Assembly (NCBI GenBank): GCA_913055925.1
Contig: CAJXLH010000154.1
Coordinates: forward strand, 1-6,691
DNA length: 6,691 nucleotides
Reading direction: 5' to 3'
DNA from: an uncultured Maritalea sp.
GTDB lineage: Bacteria; Pseudomonadota; Alphaproteobacteria; Rhizobiales; Devosiaceae
Part shown: piece after piece, positions 1 to 5,030 of the stretch
Layout: each line of letters begins with the position of its first letter
How positions within the stretch are numbered: position 1 is the stretch's first letter
Position numbers and translations under genes: made by a program
Notes under the pieces: generated by a model
The model's database searches: none
What the model saw: the letters and a program-made list of their open reading frames with translations, nothing else
Told to the model about the DNA's origin: nothing

Positions 1-159
1 GCAATCCCCAAACCCCCCCCCTATCGACACCACGCCTCAACCACCCCGCCCCACCAGAAATCCATCACCCCCGCGCCAACCCAGTTGCAAATGCCTCTTA
101 TTTGCTTTCTTACGTTTGCCGTGATTTAGACTTATCCCCGCCCTCCATTCCACTCCCCT
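1..159. other. Non-coding C-rich stretch at the window edge
   Basis: No convincing gene is seen here on either strand. The first 85 bases are very rich in C and poor in G on the plus strand, with a run of nine C at 13-21. Short open frames on the minus strand are broken by stops or lack a ribosome binding site. The 11-mer acttatccccg at 130-140 recurs at 311-321, on the other side of the palindromic repeat pair, so the flanks of that pair share some sequence. The stretch may be the far end of a gene-free region that continues beyond the window. Confidence 0.5.
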
Positions 160-190
160 CGTCACCCTCGGGCTTGACCCCGGGGGTCCA
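160..190 (+). repeat. Dispersed palindromic repeat, left arm
   Basis: The arm contains a near-perfect self-palindrome: ctcggg and cccggg-like halves around cttga. It is repeated in inverted orientation at 257-286, with two substitutions near the start, a few near the other end and a one-base length difference. The form 'cgtca..ctcgggcttgaccc..tcca' is the layout of short interspersed GC-rich palindromes that are common between genes in Hyphomicrobiales and other alphaproteobacteria. That identification is from general knowledge; the inverted copy is seen directly. No function is known. Such elements can form hairpins in DNA or RNA, and are often mis-annotated as small proteins. Confidence 0.8.
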
Positions 191-256
191 TGATGAGATT
201 GCGGCATAGCAAAAATGCGATGATTTCTGGCGTTTGCGTGATCTCAAAAAGCTTTA

Positions 257-286
257 TGGATACTCGGGTCAAGCCCGAGCATGACG
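257..286 (-). repeat. Dispersed palindromic repeat, right arm (inverted copy)
   Basis: This is the reverse complement counterpart of the arm at 160-190. Its core 263-279 is a perfect hairpin: ctcggg (263-268), loop tcaag, cccgag (274-279). The two arms with their 66-nt spacer form a composite inverted pair, the usual arrangement for such elements when they occur as doublets. The plus-strand reading frame through this arm gives the peptide MDTRVKPEHDG, a familiar spurious product of this repeat class, so the 62-codon frame over 190-378 should not be called a gene. Confidence 0.8.
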
Positions 287-552
287 GGAAGAGGACGACC
301 GACACGGCAAACTTATCCCCGGTTGCGCTAGCGGGTATACACTACCCCCATCTTTCGTTTAGCCATGCAGCTTGCTGACGAGCAGGAGGTGGTCGGGTGA
401 CGCAATGGGTTTCATGCCCGTTGCACAACCCGTCGGAAGATGGTGATGGGTTCCGCGTGACGTATGCGGGGCCATGTTGAAGGTTAAGTCAACGTCCAGT
501 CTGACGCCGAAGATAGGCGTAAATCATCGGGCAGCAAGTTGAAGCTGTTCAG

Positions 553-789
553 TTTCTACCTCACGGGGCGCATCAGTTTTTGAATGACGTGCTAAAACCG
601 CACTATTCAAAAACTTGCCCCTCCGGCGGGGCGGCGGAAAAGTCCGCCGAGGTCCTCGCCTCCGGCTCGTCCGTTTTGTCCCTCACTTGCTCCGCGTAAG
701 TGTTGGGCAGCAATTGGCGGGGGTGCCGGGGAAGCGGTCGCAAGACCGCGACGGCGGCGCAAAAATTATAGCGGCGCGTGAGGTAGAAA
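553..789. repeat. 13-bp perfect inverted repeat enclosing four hairpins
   Basis: tttctacctcacg at 553-565 is exactly complementary to cgtgaggtagaaa at 777-789, with 211 nt between. The spacer holds four independent hairpins (566-620, 632-649, 684-702, 734-749). A long helix closing a multi-branched interior is the architecture of a folded RNA rather than of transposon ends: no target duplication flanks the arms, and no transposase lies between them. Confidence 0.6.
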
Positions 790-883
790 AACCAAATGAT
801 CGTTCAACGGATCAAGATGTGGCCAAGGGGATAAAAGGGTAAGCACCCCGGGGCAGTTGGATAACCATCAACGCATCACCTTA

Positions 884-946
884 CATGCGAGGTCGTTTCG
901 GTCTCATTTTTTTTGCGCATATCGAGAACCCAAACGGCCTCGCATG
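884..946 (+). repeat. Long hairpin overlapping the plus-strand terminator
   Basis: Bases 884-898 pair with 932-946 over 15 positions; all are Watson-Crick except one T-G (893 with 937), which would be tolerated in plus-strand RNA but would be an A-C mismatch in minus-strand RNA. The helix can continue inward through 900-902 with 928-930 and 903-905 with 924-926. It contains both arms of the 889-914 terminator hairpin, so the two folds exclude each other. The G-U pair favours a plus-strand transcript as the selected form. Confidence 0.5.
889..914 (+). terminator. Probable intrinsic terminator (plus strand)
   Basis: gaggtc (889-894), loop gtttc and ggtctc (900-905) form a 6-bp stem with two G-T pairs, followed by one A and eight T (907-914). 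The T tract lies on the plus-strand side only. No plus-strand protein gene precedes it, so it is best explained as the end of the candidate RNA upstream. The stem is short, so termination strength is uncertain. Confidence 0.45.
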
Positions 947-1012
947 CTGCATATTACATTTCCGCCGTCGCGCCTTCTGGGCGTGACGCCGTTCGTGCTG
1001 CGGCAAGCAAAC

Positions 1013-1038
1013 AAAAAAGGCGACCAAAAGGCCGCCTT
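1013..1038 (-). terminator. Intrinsic terminator of the chemoreceptor gene
   Basis: Read on the minus strand, aaggcggcc (1038-1030), loop tttt and ggtcgcctt (1025-1017) form a 9-bp stem with one G-T pair, running into a run of six T (1018-1013). It begins 26 bases beyond the chemoreceptor stop codon at 1064. There is no T run on the plus strand, so it acts in one direction. Confidence 0.85.
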
Positions 1039-1063
1039 GTTCAATTCGCTGTCTGGTCGATGA

Positions 1064-2779
1064 TCAAAACTCAGTCCATTCATCAAGCGCATTGTTGCCG
1101 CTTACGCCATAGGCGGATTTGACGTCCTGCTTAGGCGCAGGGGCGCTTTTCGGTTTGGCAGCGGGTGCCGGTTTGGCTGGGGCGCGGGAAGCAGAACCAT
1201 CGATTTTGAACACGTCGACAATCTCATCCAACTCGGAAGAGCGTTGTTCGGTTTGCTCAATGGCTGCGTTGGTTTCCTCTACCAACGCCACATTGTGCTG
1301 GGTCATTTCATCAATGTCGCGCACGGCGGCGTTTATTTCCTGAATGGCGGTGGTTTGCGAATCTGAATTGCTGGCAATGCGCGCCATTTGCTCGTTGTTC
1401 TCGCGGGCGGCTTCCACCATTTGCTGCAGCTTGCTGGCCGCTTCACTCACAAGGCTAGTGCCCTGCCCCACTTCGGTAGCGGATTGTTCGATTAGCGCTT
1501 TCACCTCGGAGGAAGCTTGCGCGGCAGACTGCGCAAGGCGACGCACTTCCACGGCCACAACGGCAAACCCCTTGCCTGCTTCGCCAGCGCGCGCCGCTTC
1601 AACCGAAGCGTTCAAGGCGAGCAAATTGGTTTGGAAGGCGATGTCGTCGATCATGCCGATAATGTTTGAAATCTTCTCAGACGATGTGGTGATCCGCTGC
1701 ATGGCATCGCTGGCGTTGGTCATCACCTCCCCGCCTTCTTCAGCGGTACGGCGCACATCGTCAGACTTGCGCATGGCGGCGTTGGCCTCGTCGGTGTTTT
1801 CCTTCACGATGTCGGCTAGGCTTTTCACCGTGGCGGACGTTTCGGTCACCGCAGCTGCTTGTCGTGTGCTGCGCTCATTCAGATCGGATGCGCCGCTTAG
1901 GATTTCCGAGGTCGCTGTTTTCAGCGCACCAGAGGTTTGTTGAATTTGCGAAATCATCTGCGACAGCTGGTCCGCCACCGCGTTGATGTTACTTTGCAAT
2001 TGTTTAAAGGCGCCTTTGAAGTTCCCTTCCATCCGCGCGGTCAAATCCGCTTGCGCCACAGCGGACAAAACGCTGTCGGCTTCATCAAGTCCGGCTTGTA
2101 CCGAACTCATAAGTTCGTTGGTGCTGTCGACAAGTTGGTTCAGATATTCATTGCTGACATTGGTAGAGGCGCGTTGTGAAAAATCACCATCACGCGCTGC
2201 GCCAACGACGCGCTGCACTTCTTCGTTCACCTCTTCAGTCTCTACACGACGGCGGTGCATGTAAGAGCTGAGTGCAATCTCTGAATCCATCAACACTGCT
2301 TTGACGATGGATGAAACAGTGTGAGCAATTTCTTCTGGGTTGATGTTGGATTGACCGCGCCCAAAGATCCCCTTCTTCCCGCCACTAGCAGCGCAGGCAT
2401 CTTTGATAACGCCTTCGATTAGCCCTTCAACAATGAGCGCATAGCCGGCGACATAGAATTTTGGCTCTAGGCCAATGGTCGCGTGTACATTGCCGATGTT
2501 GCGGCTGGCGCGCAAAAAATCGACGTCGAGTTTGCCTGCTGCGATGTTTTTCCAGTGGTCAGCTTGTTTGGTCTTGGCGTGTTCACGATGCGCGTCAGAA
2601 TCAAACATGCCGTTGAGTTCGTCATAACCAGACAGTTTGTCGTAAAACCTGTCGAGCGCGGCGGGCAGATGAGCCAAAATAGAATCTTGAACATTCGCAA
2701 TGCTTTCGCATCCGGCATCGTCCAAATTCATCAAATCGCGACGCTGATCAATCGAATATTGTTCCTGTTCGCTTTGCAT
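1064..2779 (-). CDS. Globin-coupled methyl-accepting chemotaxis protein (HemAT-like)
   Basis: This is a 571-residue soluble chemoreceptor; no membrane segment is seen. Residues 1-175 match the protoglobin sensor fold: NVHATIGLEPKFYVAGY (97-113) holds the probable proximal heme ligand His99. Residues about 180-275 look like two tandem HAMP-type units. Residues about 276-525 are the methyl-accepting coiled coil. The hairpin tip is at 370-420, with IDDIAFQTNLLALNASVEAA and GKGFAVVAVEVRRLA, which contacts CheA and CheW. Probable methylation sites lie around AAVTETSA (309-316) and ALVEETNAA (498-506). A Pro/Ala/Lys-rich linker (about 530-550) leads to the C-terminal pentapeptide EWTEF (567-571), the x-W-x-x-F tether used by CheR or CheB. 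By family knowledge such receptors sense oxygen or another heme ligand; the ligand here is inferred. The ATG start is preceded by ggggttgagg. A CtrA-type promoter lies upstream and an intrinsic terminator downstream. The family call is firm; the exact signal is not. Confidence 0.93.
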   Translation of the reverse strand: MQSEQEQYSIDQRRDLMNLDDAGCESIANVQDSILAHLPAALDRFYDKLSGYDELNGMFDSDAHREHAKTKQADHWKNIAAGKLDVDFLRASRNIGNVHATIGLEPKFYVAGYALIVEGLIEGVIKDACAASGGKKGIFGRGQSNINPEEIAHTVSSIVKAVLMDSEIALSSYMHRRRVETEEVNEEVQRVVGAARDGDFSQRASTNVSNEYLNQLVDSTNELMSSVQAGLDEADSVLSAVAQADLTARMEGNFKGAFKQLQSNINAVADQLSQMISQIQQTSGALKTATSEILSGASDLNERSTRQAAAVTETSATVKSLADIVKENTDEANAAMRKSDDVRRTAEEGGEVMTNASDAMQRITTSSEKISNIIGMIDDIAFQTNLLALNASVEAARAGEAGKGFAVVAVEVRRLAQSAAQASSEVKALIEQSATEVGQGTSLVSEAASKLQQMVEAARENNEQMARIASNSDSQTTAIQEINAAVRDIDEMTQHNVALVEETNAAIEQTEQRSSELDEIVDVFKIDGSASRAPAKPAPAAKPKSAPAPKQDVKSAYGVSGNNALDEWTEF

Positions 2780-2844
2780 GCCTCAACCCCAAATATAAAC
2801 GCAATTCAATAATCGCAGCAAATATGCCGCGAAGTTCAGACGCG

Positions 2845-2877
2845 ATTATCGGAAAACATGTTTAACGCCACATTAAC
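2845..2877 (-). promoter_or_regulatory. CtrA-box promoter of the chemoreceptor gene
   Basis: TTAA (2862-2865), seven bases, then TTAAC (2873-2877) is an exact match to the full CtrA recognition pattern TTAA-N7-TTAAC of alphaproteobacteria. On the minus strand it sits where a -35 element would be, followed 11 bases later by GATAAT (2850-2845) as -10. Transcription would begin near 2838, giving a leader of about 60 nt before the ATG at 2779. The 10-bp palindrome aaacatgttt (2854-2863) and the small hairpin ccacat/atgtgg (2868-2873 with 2879-2884) overlap the site. CtrA control of motility and chemotaxis genes is well known; binding here is inferred. Confidence 0.65.
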
Positions 2878-2891
2878 CATGTGGGATTGGT

Positions 2892-3653
2892 TTAGCTGAA
2901 TATGATCGGCCAAAGGAGGCGAATAGCCATGGTCATCGAAATCACGACAATGAGCGGTTTAATGAGGTTGGCACCGAACTTCATACCGACCCGTGCGCCC
3001 AGATAACCGCCCGCAATCTGCCCAACAATCATGGCTGCGCCAGCGACCCAAATCACTTCGCCCGCGAAAATGAAAAAGCACAATGCCGAAAGGTTAGACG
3101 TTGCGTTGAGAACCTTGGTGTTGCCCACGGCGCGCGTCAAACCAAACCCAAACAACGTTACAAATCCGACGATAAAAAATGAACCCGTCCCTGGACCAAA
3201 CACACCATCATAATAACCGACGATGAAGCCCATGACGGGGCCGAAGATTAAAAACGGCAGACGCGCCTTCTTCGCATCATCGGTCATTTTCGGTGAGATT
3301 GCGAAGTAGAGCGACACCGCGATCAGAAGAATCGGCACCAACAAATTTAAGAACGCGGTATCAAGTGAACGCGCTGTCACGGCACCCGCAACACTGCCGA
3401 TGATTGTAAAAACAATTGGGGTGATGAGGTTCTTGATGTCGATATAGCCCTTGCGCCAATAGGTGATGGCGGCAACCGTGGTCCCCACAACAGACTGCAT
3501 TTTGTTGGTGGCCAAAGCCGCAACGGGCGGCAAACCAACGGAAAGCAATGCTGGCAGGCTGATTAACCCACCGCCACCAGCAATCGCATCAAGAAAGGCC
3601 GCTAGAAAGCCAGCGACCGCAAGGAAAAGCAGTGCGGTGAGTTCAAGTTCCAC
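2892..3653 (-). CDS. TSUP (TauE/SafE) family membrane transporter, YfcA-like
   Basis: A 253-residue, strongly hydrophobic protein with about seven to eight membrane segments in two related halves, the normal size for this family of inner-membrane carriers. The first-half signature is DAIAGGGGLISLPAL (22-36), followed by ATNKMQ (48-53). The second half has the matching YDGVFGPGTGSF (148-159), then GNTKVLN (177-183). This Gly-rich pattern with Asp and Asn-Lys is closest to the YfcA branch. Family members export or import small organic anions containing sulfur or carboxylate, such as sulfoacetate or sulfite; the substrate here cannot be told. The start is GTG: an in-frame TAA lies two codons upstream at 3659-3657, and the next Met is residue 52, inside the conserved core. 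No good Shine-Dalgarno sequence precedes it. The gene points toward the chemoreceptor 112 bp downstream, but that gene has its own promoter, so a joint operon is not required. Confidence 0.9.
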   Translation of the reverse strand: MELELTALLFLAVAGFLAAFLDAIAGGGGLISLPALLSVGLPPVAALATNKMQSVVGTTVAAITYWRKGYIDIKNLITPIVFTIIGSVAGAVTARSLDTAFLNLLVPILLIAVSLYFAISPKMTDDAKKARLPFLIFGPVMGFIVGYYDGVFGPGTGSFFIVGFVTLFGFGLTRAVGNTKVLNATSNLSALCFFIFAGEVIWVAGAAMIVGQIAGGYLGARVGMKFGANLIKPLIVVISMTMAIRLLWPIIFS

Positions 3654-3689
3654 GATTTATGAGCTTTGCAAAAGAAAAGATATATTGAA

Positions 3690-3718
3690 TTGCTAGCGCT
3701 GCGTGGCGAGTTGGTCAA
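3690..3718 (-). promoter_or_regulatory. Possible promoter of the TSUP transporter gene
   Basis: On the minus strand TTGACC (3718-3713) and TAGCAA (3695-3690) are separated by 17 bases, the usual housekeeping sigma spacing. The -35 is close to consensus, the -10 is poor. It would leave a leader of roughly 30 nt before the GTG at 3653. The 167-bp divergent gap 3654-3820 must hold promoters for both flanking genes; none is clear for the plus-strand gene. Confidence 0.35.
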
Positions 3719-3820
3719 GTTGTTGGTATTCGCACTTTGCCTAAAGTCTAGTTCGACAGCATCTGATCGATGTGCGATTTTTGGATAGCAGAATTCTCTG
3801 TAATTATTCAGAAAAGTAAC

Positions 3821-4294
3821 ATGTCGACAATAAAATCAAACCTTAAGCAATTGGGTGTGGCTCTCCCCTCTGCGCCGAAGCCGCTGGGAAACTTTGCGCC
3901 ATTCATAATTGATCAAAACACGCTGATGATTTCTGGTCAGATATCCGTAGATGCCACTGGCAATGTCGTGCGCGGCAAACTGGGCGATGATTTCAGCCTC
4001 GAACAGGGATACAAAGCCGCTCGGCTTTGCGCGATTGGCCTGTTGGCACGGGCAAATGCAGCGCTTGACGGCGAATTAGATCGTATCGAACAATTATTGA
4101 AGCTCGGTGCCTTCGTGAACGCCACACCGGAATTTGGTGATCACCCCAAAGTGGTCAACGGCGCATCTGACTTTATGGTGGAAGCGCTTGGCAGAAAACG
4201 CGGCGAACATGTTCGCTTCGCCGTGGGAACTAGCAGCCTGCCATCAAACGCAGCGGTGGAGATTGAAGCAATCTTTAGGGTACGCACCGACTAG
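3821..4294 (+). CDS. RidA/YjgF/UK114 family protein
   Basis: A 157-residue cytosolic protein of the Rid superfamily, in the longer subgroup (about 150-160 residues) that differs from classical RidA of about 128. Family landmarks are NTLMISGQIS (33-42), GKLGDDFSLEQGYKAARLCA (52-71), KLGAFVNATPEF (94-105), KVVNGASDFMVEALG (110-124), and the C-terminal SLPSNAAVEIEAIF (139-152). RFAVGTSSLP (132-141) places Arg132 where E. coli RidA has its catalytic Arg105, and VEIEA (146-150) keeps the Glu region. RidA hydrolyses reactive enamine/imine products of PLP enzymes; whether this subgroup does so is inferred from the retained Arg. I chose ATG 3821 over the upstream ATG at 3770 because family similarity begins there and the 17 extra residues are unlike the family. 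The A-rich gaaaag ahead is only a weak ribosome site. It converges on hisG with 10 bp between stops. Confidence 0.88.
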   Translation: MSTIKSNLKQLGVALPSAPKPLGNFAPFIIDQNTLMISGQISVDATGNVVRGKLGDDFSLEQGYKAARLCAIGLLARANAALDGELDRIEQLLKLGAFVNATPEFGDHPKVVNGASDFMVEALGRKRGEHVRFAVGTSSLPSNAAVEIEAIFRVRTD

Positions 4295-4304
4295 TGGCTT
4301 GTGC

Positions 4305-5030
4305 TTAAAGGCTACCCAACGCACTCTGCGCCACGCTATCCCCAAAATACGTTAGCAGCTTTTCCAGCTGGCTGCGCTTCTCATCGGACCAACCAGCGGT
4401 CTTCGACACAACAAGATTGGCTTCGGACTGCAAAATCACGCCCTCTTGCGGCACTTTCAGCTCGTTTGCTTTCAGTGTCGAACCAGACGAAGTGATGTCG
4501 ACAATAAGCTCTGCTGCGCCGGACGCTGGTGCAGCTTCTGTTGCGCCAAGGCTTTCAACAATCCGGTATTCGGCAATGCCATGGGCAGCGAAGTAGCGGC
4601 GCGTCAGATTGACATATTTGGTGGCCACACGCAGCCATTGGCCATGTCGGTGGCGATAATCAGACGCCACATCGGCAAGGTCACGCATAGCGGTGACGTC
4701 AATCCAAGAATTGGGCAGCGCCACCACAACATCAGCTTGGCCGAAATTTAGTGGTTTGGCGATAACGACCTGATCGATACCCGTTTCCGCGGCCTCGTGA
4801 ATGAGGTCTTCGCCCGTGATGCCCAAATCGATTTTGCCGCTAATGAGTTCGCGCGCGATTTCGCTTGCAGAAAGGAAACGCACAGTGACATCGGGCAACG
4901 CGTCGATTGTGCCGAGATATGAGCGAGCGCCGCCAGGACGATCAATTTTCAAGCCGACTTTGGCAAATGCCTCACGGCTGGCTTCTTCCAACCGCCCTTT
5001 AGACGGAACGGCGAGCAAAATTGAACTCAT
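4305..5030 (-). CDS. hisG: ATP phosphoribosyltransferase catalytic subunit, short form
   Basis: HisG joins ATP and PRPP to give phosphoribosyl-ATP, the first and feedback-controlled step of histidine synthesis in the cytoplasm. The 241-residue protein opens with LLAVPSKGRL (5-14), typical of HisG, and has SGKIDLGITGEDL (64-76). Residues 165-186 fit the HisG PROSITE pattern exactly: Glu165, Gly171, Ala173, Ile176, Asp178, Ser182-Gly183, Thr185-Leu186, covering the PRPP-binding loop. It lacks the C-terminal regulatory (ACT-like) domain of long HisG of about 300 residues, so it is the short form that needs HisZ. That agrees with hisZ lying directly upstream. Its ATG overlaps the hisZ stop (ATGA) and is served by a near-perfect AAGGAGGT inside hisZ. 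About 20-30 residues longer than the shortest family members, which is normal for Hyphomicrobiales. Confidence 0.97.
   Translation of the reverse strand: MSSILLAVPSKGRLEEASREAFAKVGLKIDRPGGARSYLGTIDALPDVTVRFLSASEIARELISGKIDLGITGEDLIHEAAETGIDQVVIAKPLNFGQADVVVALPNSWIDVTAMRDLADVASDYRHRHGQWLRVATKYVNLTRRYFAAHGIAEYRIVESLGATEAAPASGAAELIVDITSSGSTLKANELKVPQEGVILQSEANLVVSKTAGWSDEKRSQLEKLLTYFGDSVAQSALGSL

Larger units (their letters stand above)
394..914 (+). ncRNA. Candidate structured RNA of unrecognised class
   Basis: No protein gene is supported here, but the density of pairing is unusual. Hairpins seen by eye are: 402-410 with 416-424 (9 bp with two G-U pairs, loop ttcat), enclosed by 394-398 with 428-432; 453-458 with 464-469, enclosed by 440-443 with 472-475; 476-480 with 489-493; 504-508 with 516-520. 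A perfect 13-bp helix, 553-565 with 777-789, then encloses four more: 575-585 with 605-615 (11 bp, extended inward by 589-592 with 600-603 and outward by 566-569 with 617-620); 632-638 with 643-649 (7 bp, tetraloop); 684-690 with 696-702; and 734-739 with 744-749, closed by a GCAA (GNRA) tetraloop. A terminator-like hairpin with T8 follows at 889-914. This fits a plus-strand RNA, though many helices would also form on the minus strand. I see no signature of tmRNA (no T-arm TTCGA), RNase P RNA or SRP RNA. The 5' end and promoter are not defined, so the start is only the first clear helix. An omega/HEARO-type RNA or a decayed intron are possibilities, not findings. Confidence 0.4.

Noticed and set aside
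13..21. Run of nine C as a phase-variation tract
   Set aside because: No gene or promoter can be tied to it in the visible sequence, so slippage would have no evident effect.
190..378. 62-codon plus-strand open frame
   Set aside because: It reads through the right arm of the dispersed palindrome and yields MDTRVKPEHDG, a well-known artefact of this repeat; no ribosome site and no family resemblance.
364..477. Minus-strand 37-codon frame starting MAPHTSRG
   Set aside because: No Shine-Dalgarno sequence, no recognisable similarity, and it overlaps paired segments of the candidate RNA.
553..789. Retron non-coding RNA (a1/a2 arms enclosing hairpins)
   Set aside because: The arm length and spacing are suggestive, but no reverse transcriptase gene follows; the next gene is a chemoreceptor on the opposite strand. 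The branching-G context was not convincingly found.
553..789. Terminal inverted repeats of a small transposon
   Set aside because: No target-site duplication flanks the 13-bp arms and no transposase lies inside; the interior is full of hairpins instead.
615..842. 75-codon plus-strand open frame over the structured block
   Set aside because: Arg/Gly-rich low-complexity translation of GC-rich hairpins, no ribosome site, and its start lies inside a hairpin arm. RNA structure explains the sequence better.
394..914. tmRNA, RNase P RNA or SRP RNA
   Set aside because: No T-arm TTCGA with acceptor halves and no tag ending in an Ala-Ala stop in context; the conserved GAGGAAAGTCCGGGCTCC-type RNase P core and the GGAAGG-type SRP loop are absent.
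1344..1943. 199-codon plus-strand open frame
   Set aside because: Lies wholly antisense to the conserved signalling domain of the chemoreceptor; its Ala/Ser-rich composition is the shadow of that coding strand.
2868..2884. ccacat/atgtgg hairpin as a terminator of the transporter gene
   Set aside because: Only 6 bp and not followed by a T run on the minus strand; it overlaps the CtrA box, which explains the sequence better.
3770..3820. Upstream ATG extending the Rid protein by 17 residues
   Set aside because: No ribosome site, and the added residues do not resemble the family; similarity begins at the ATG at 3821.
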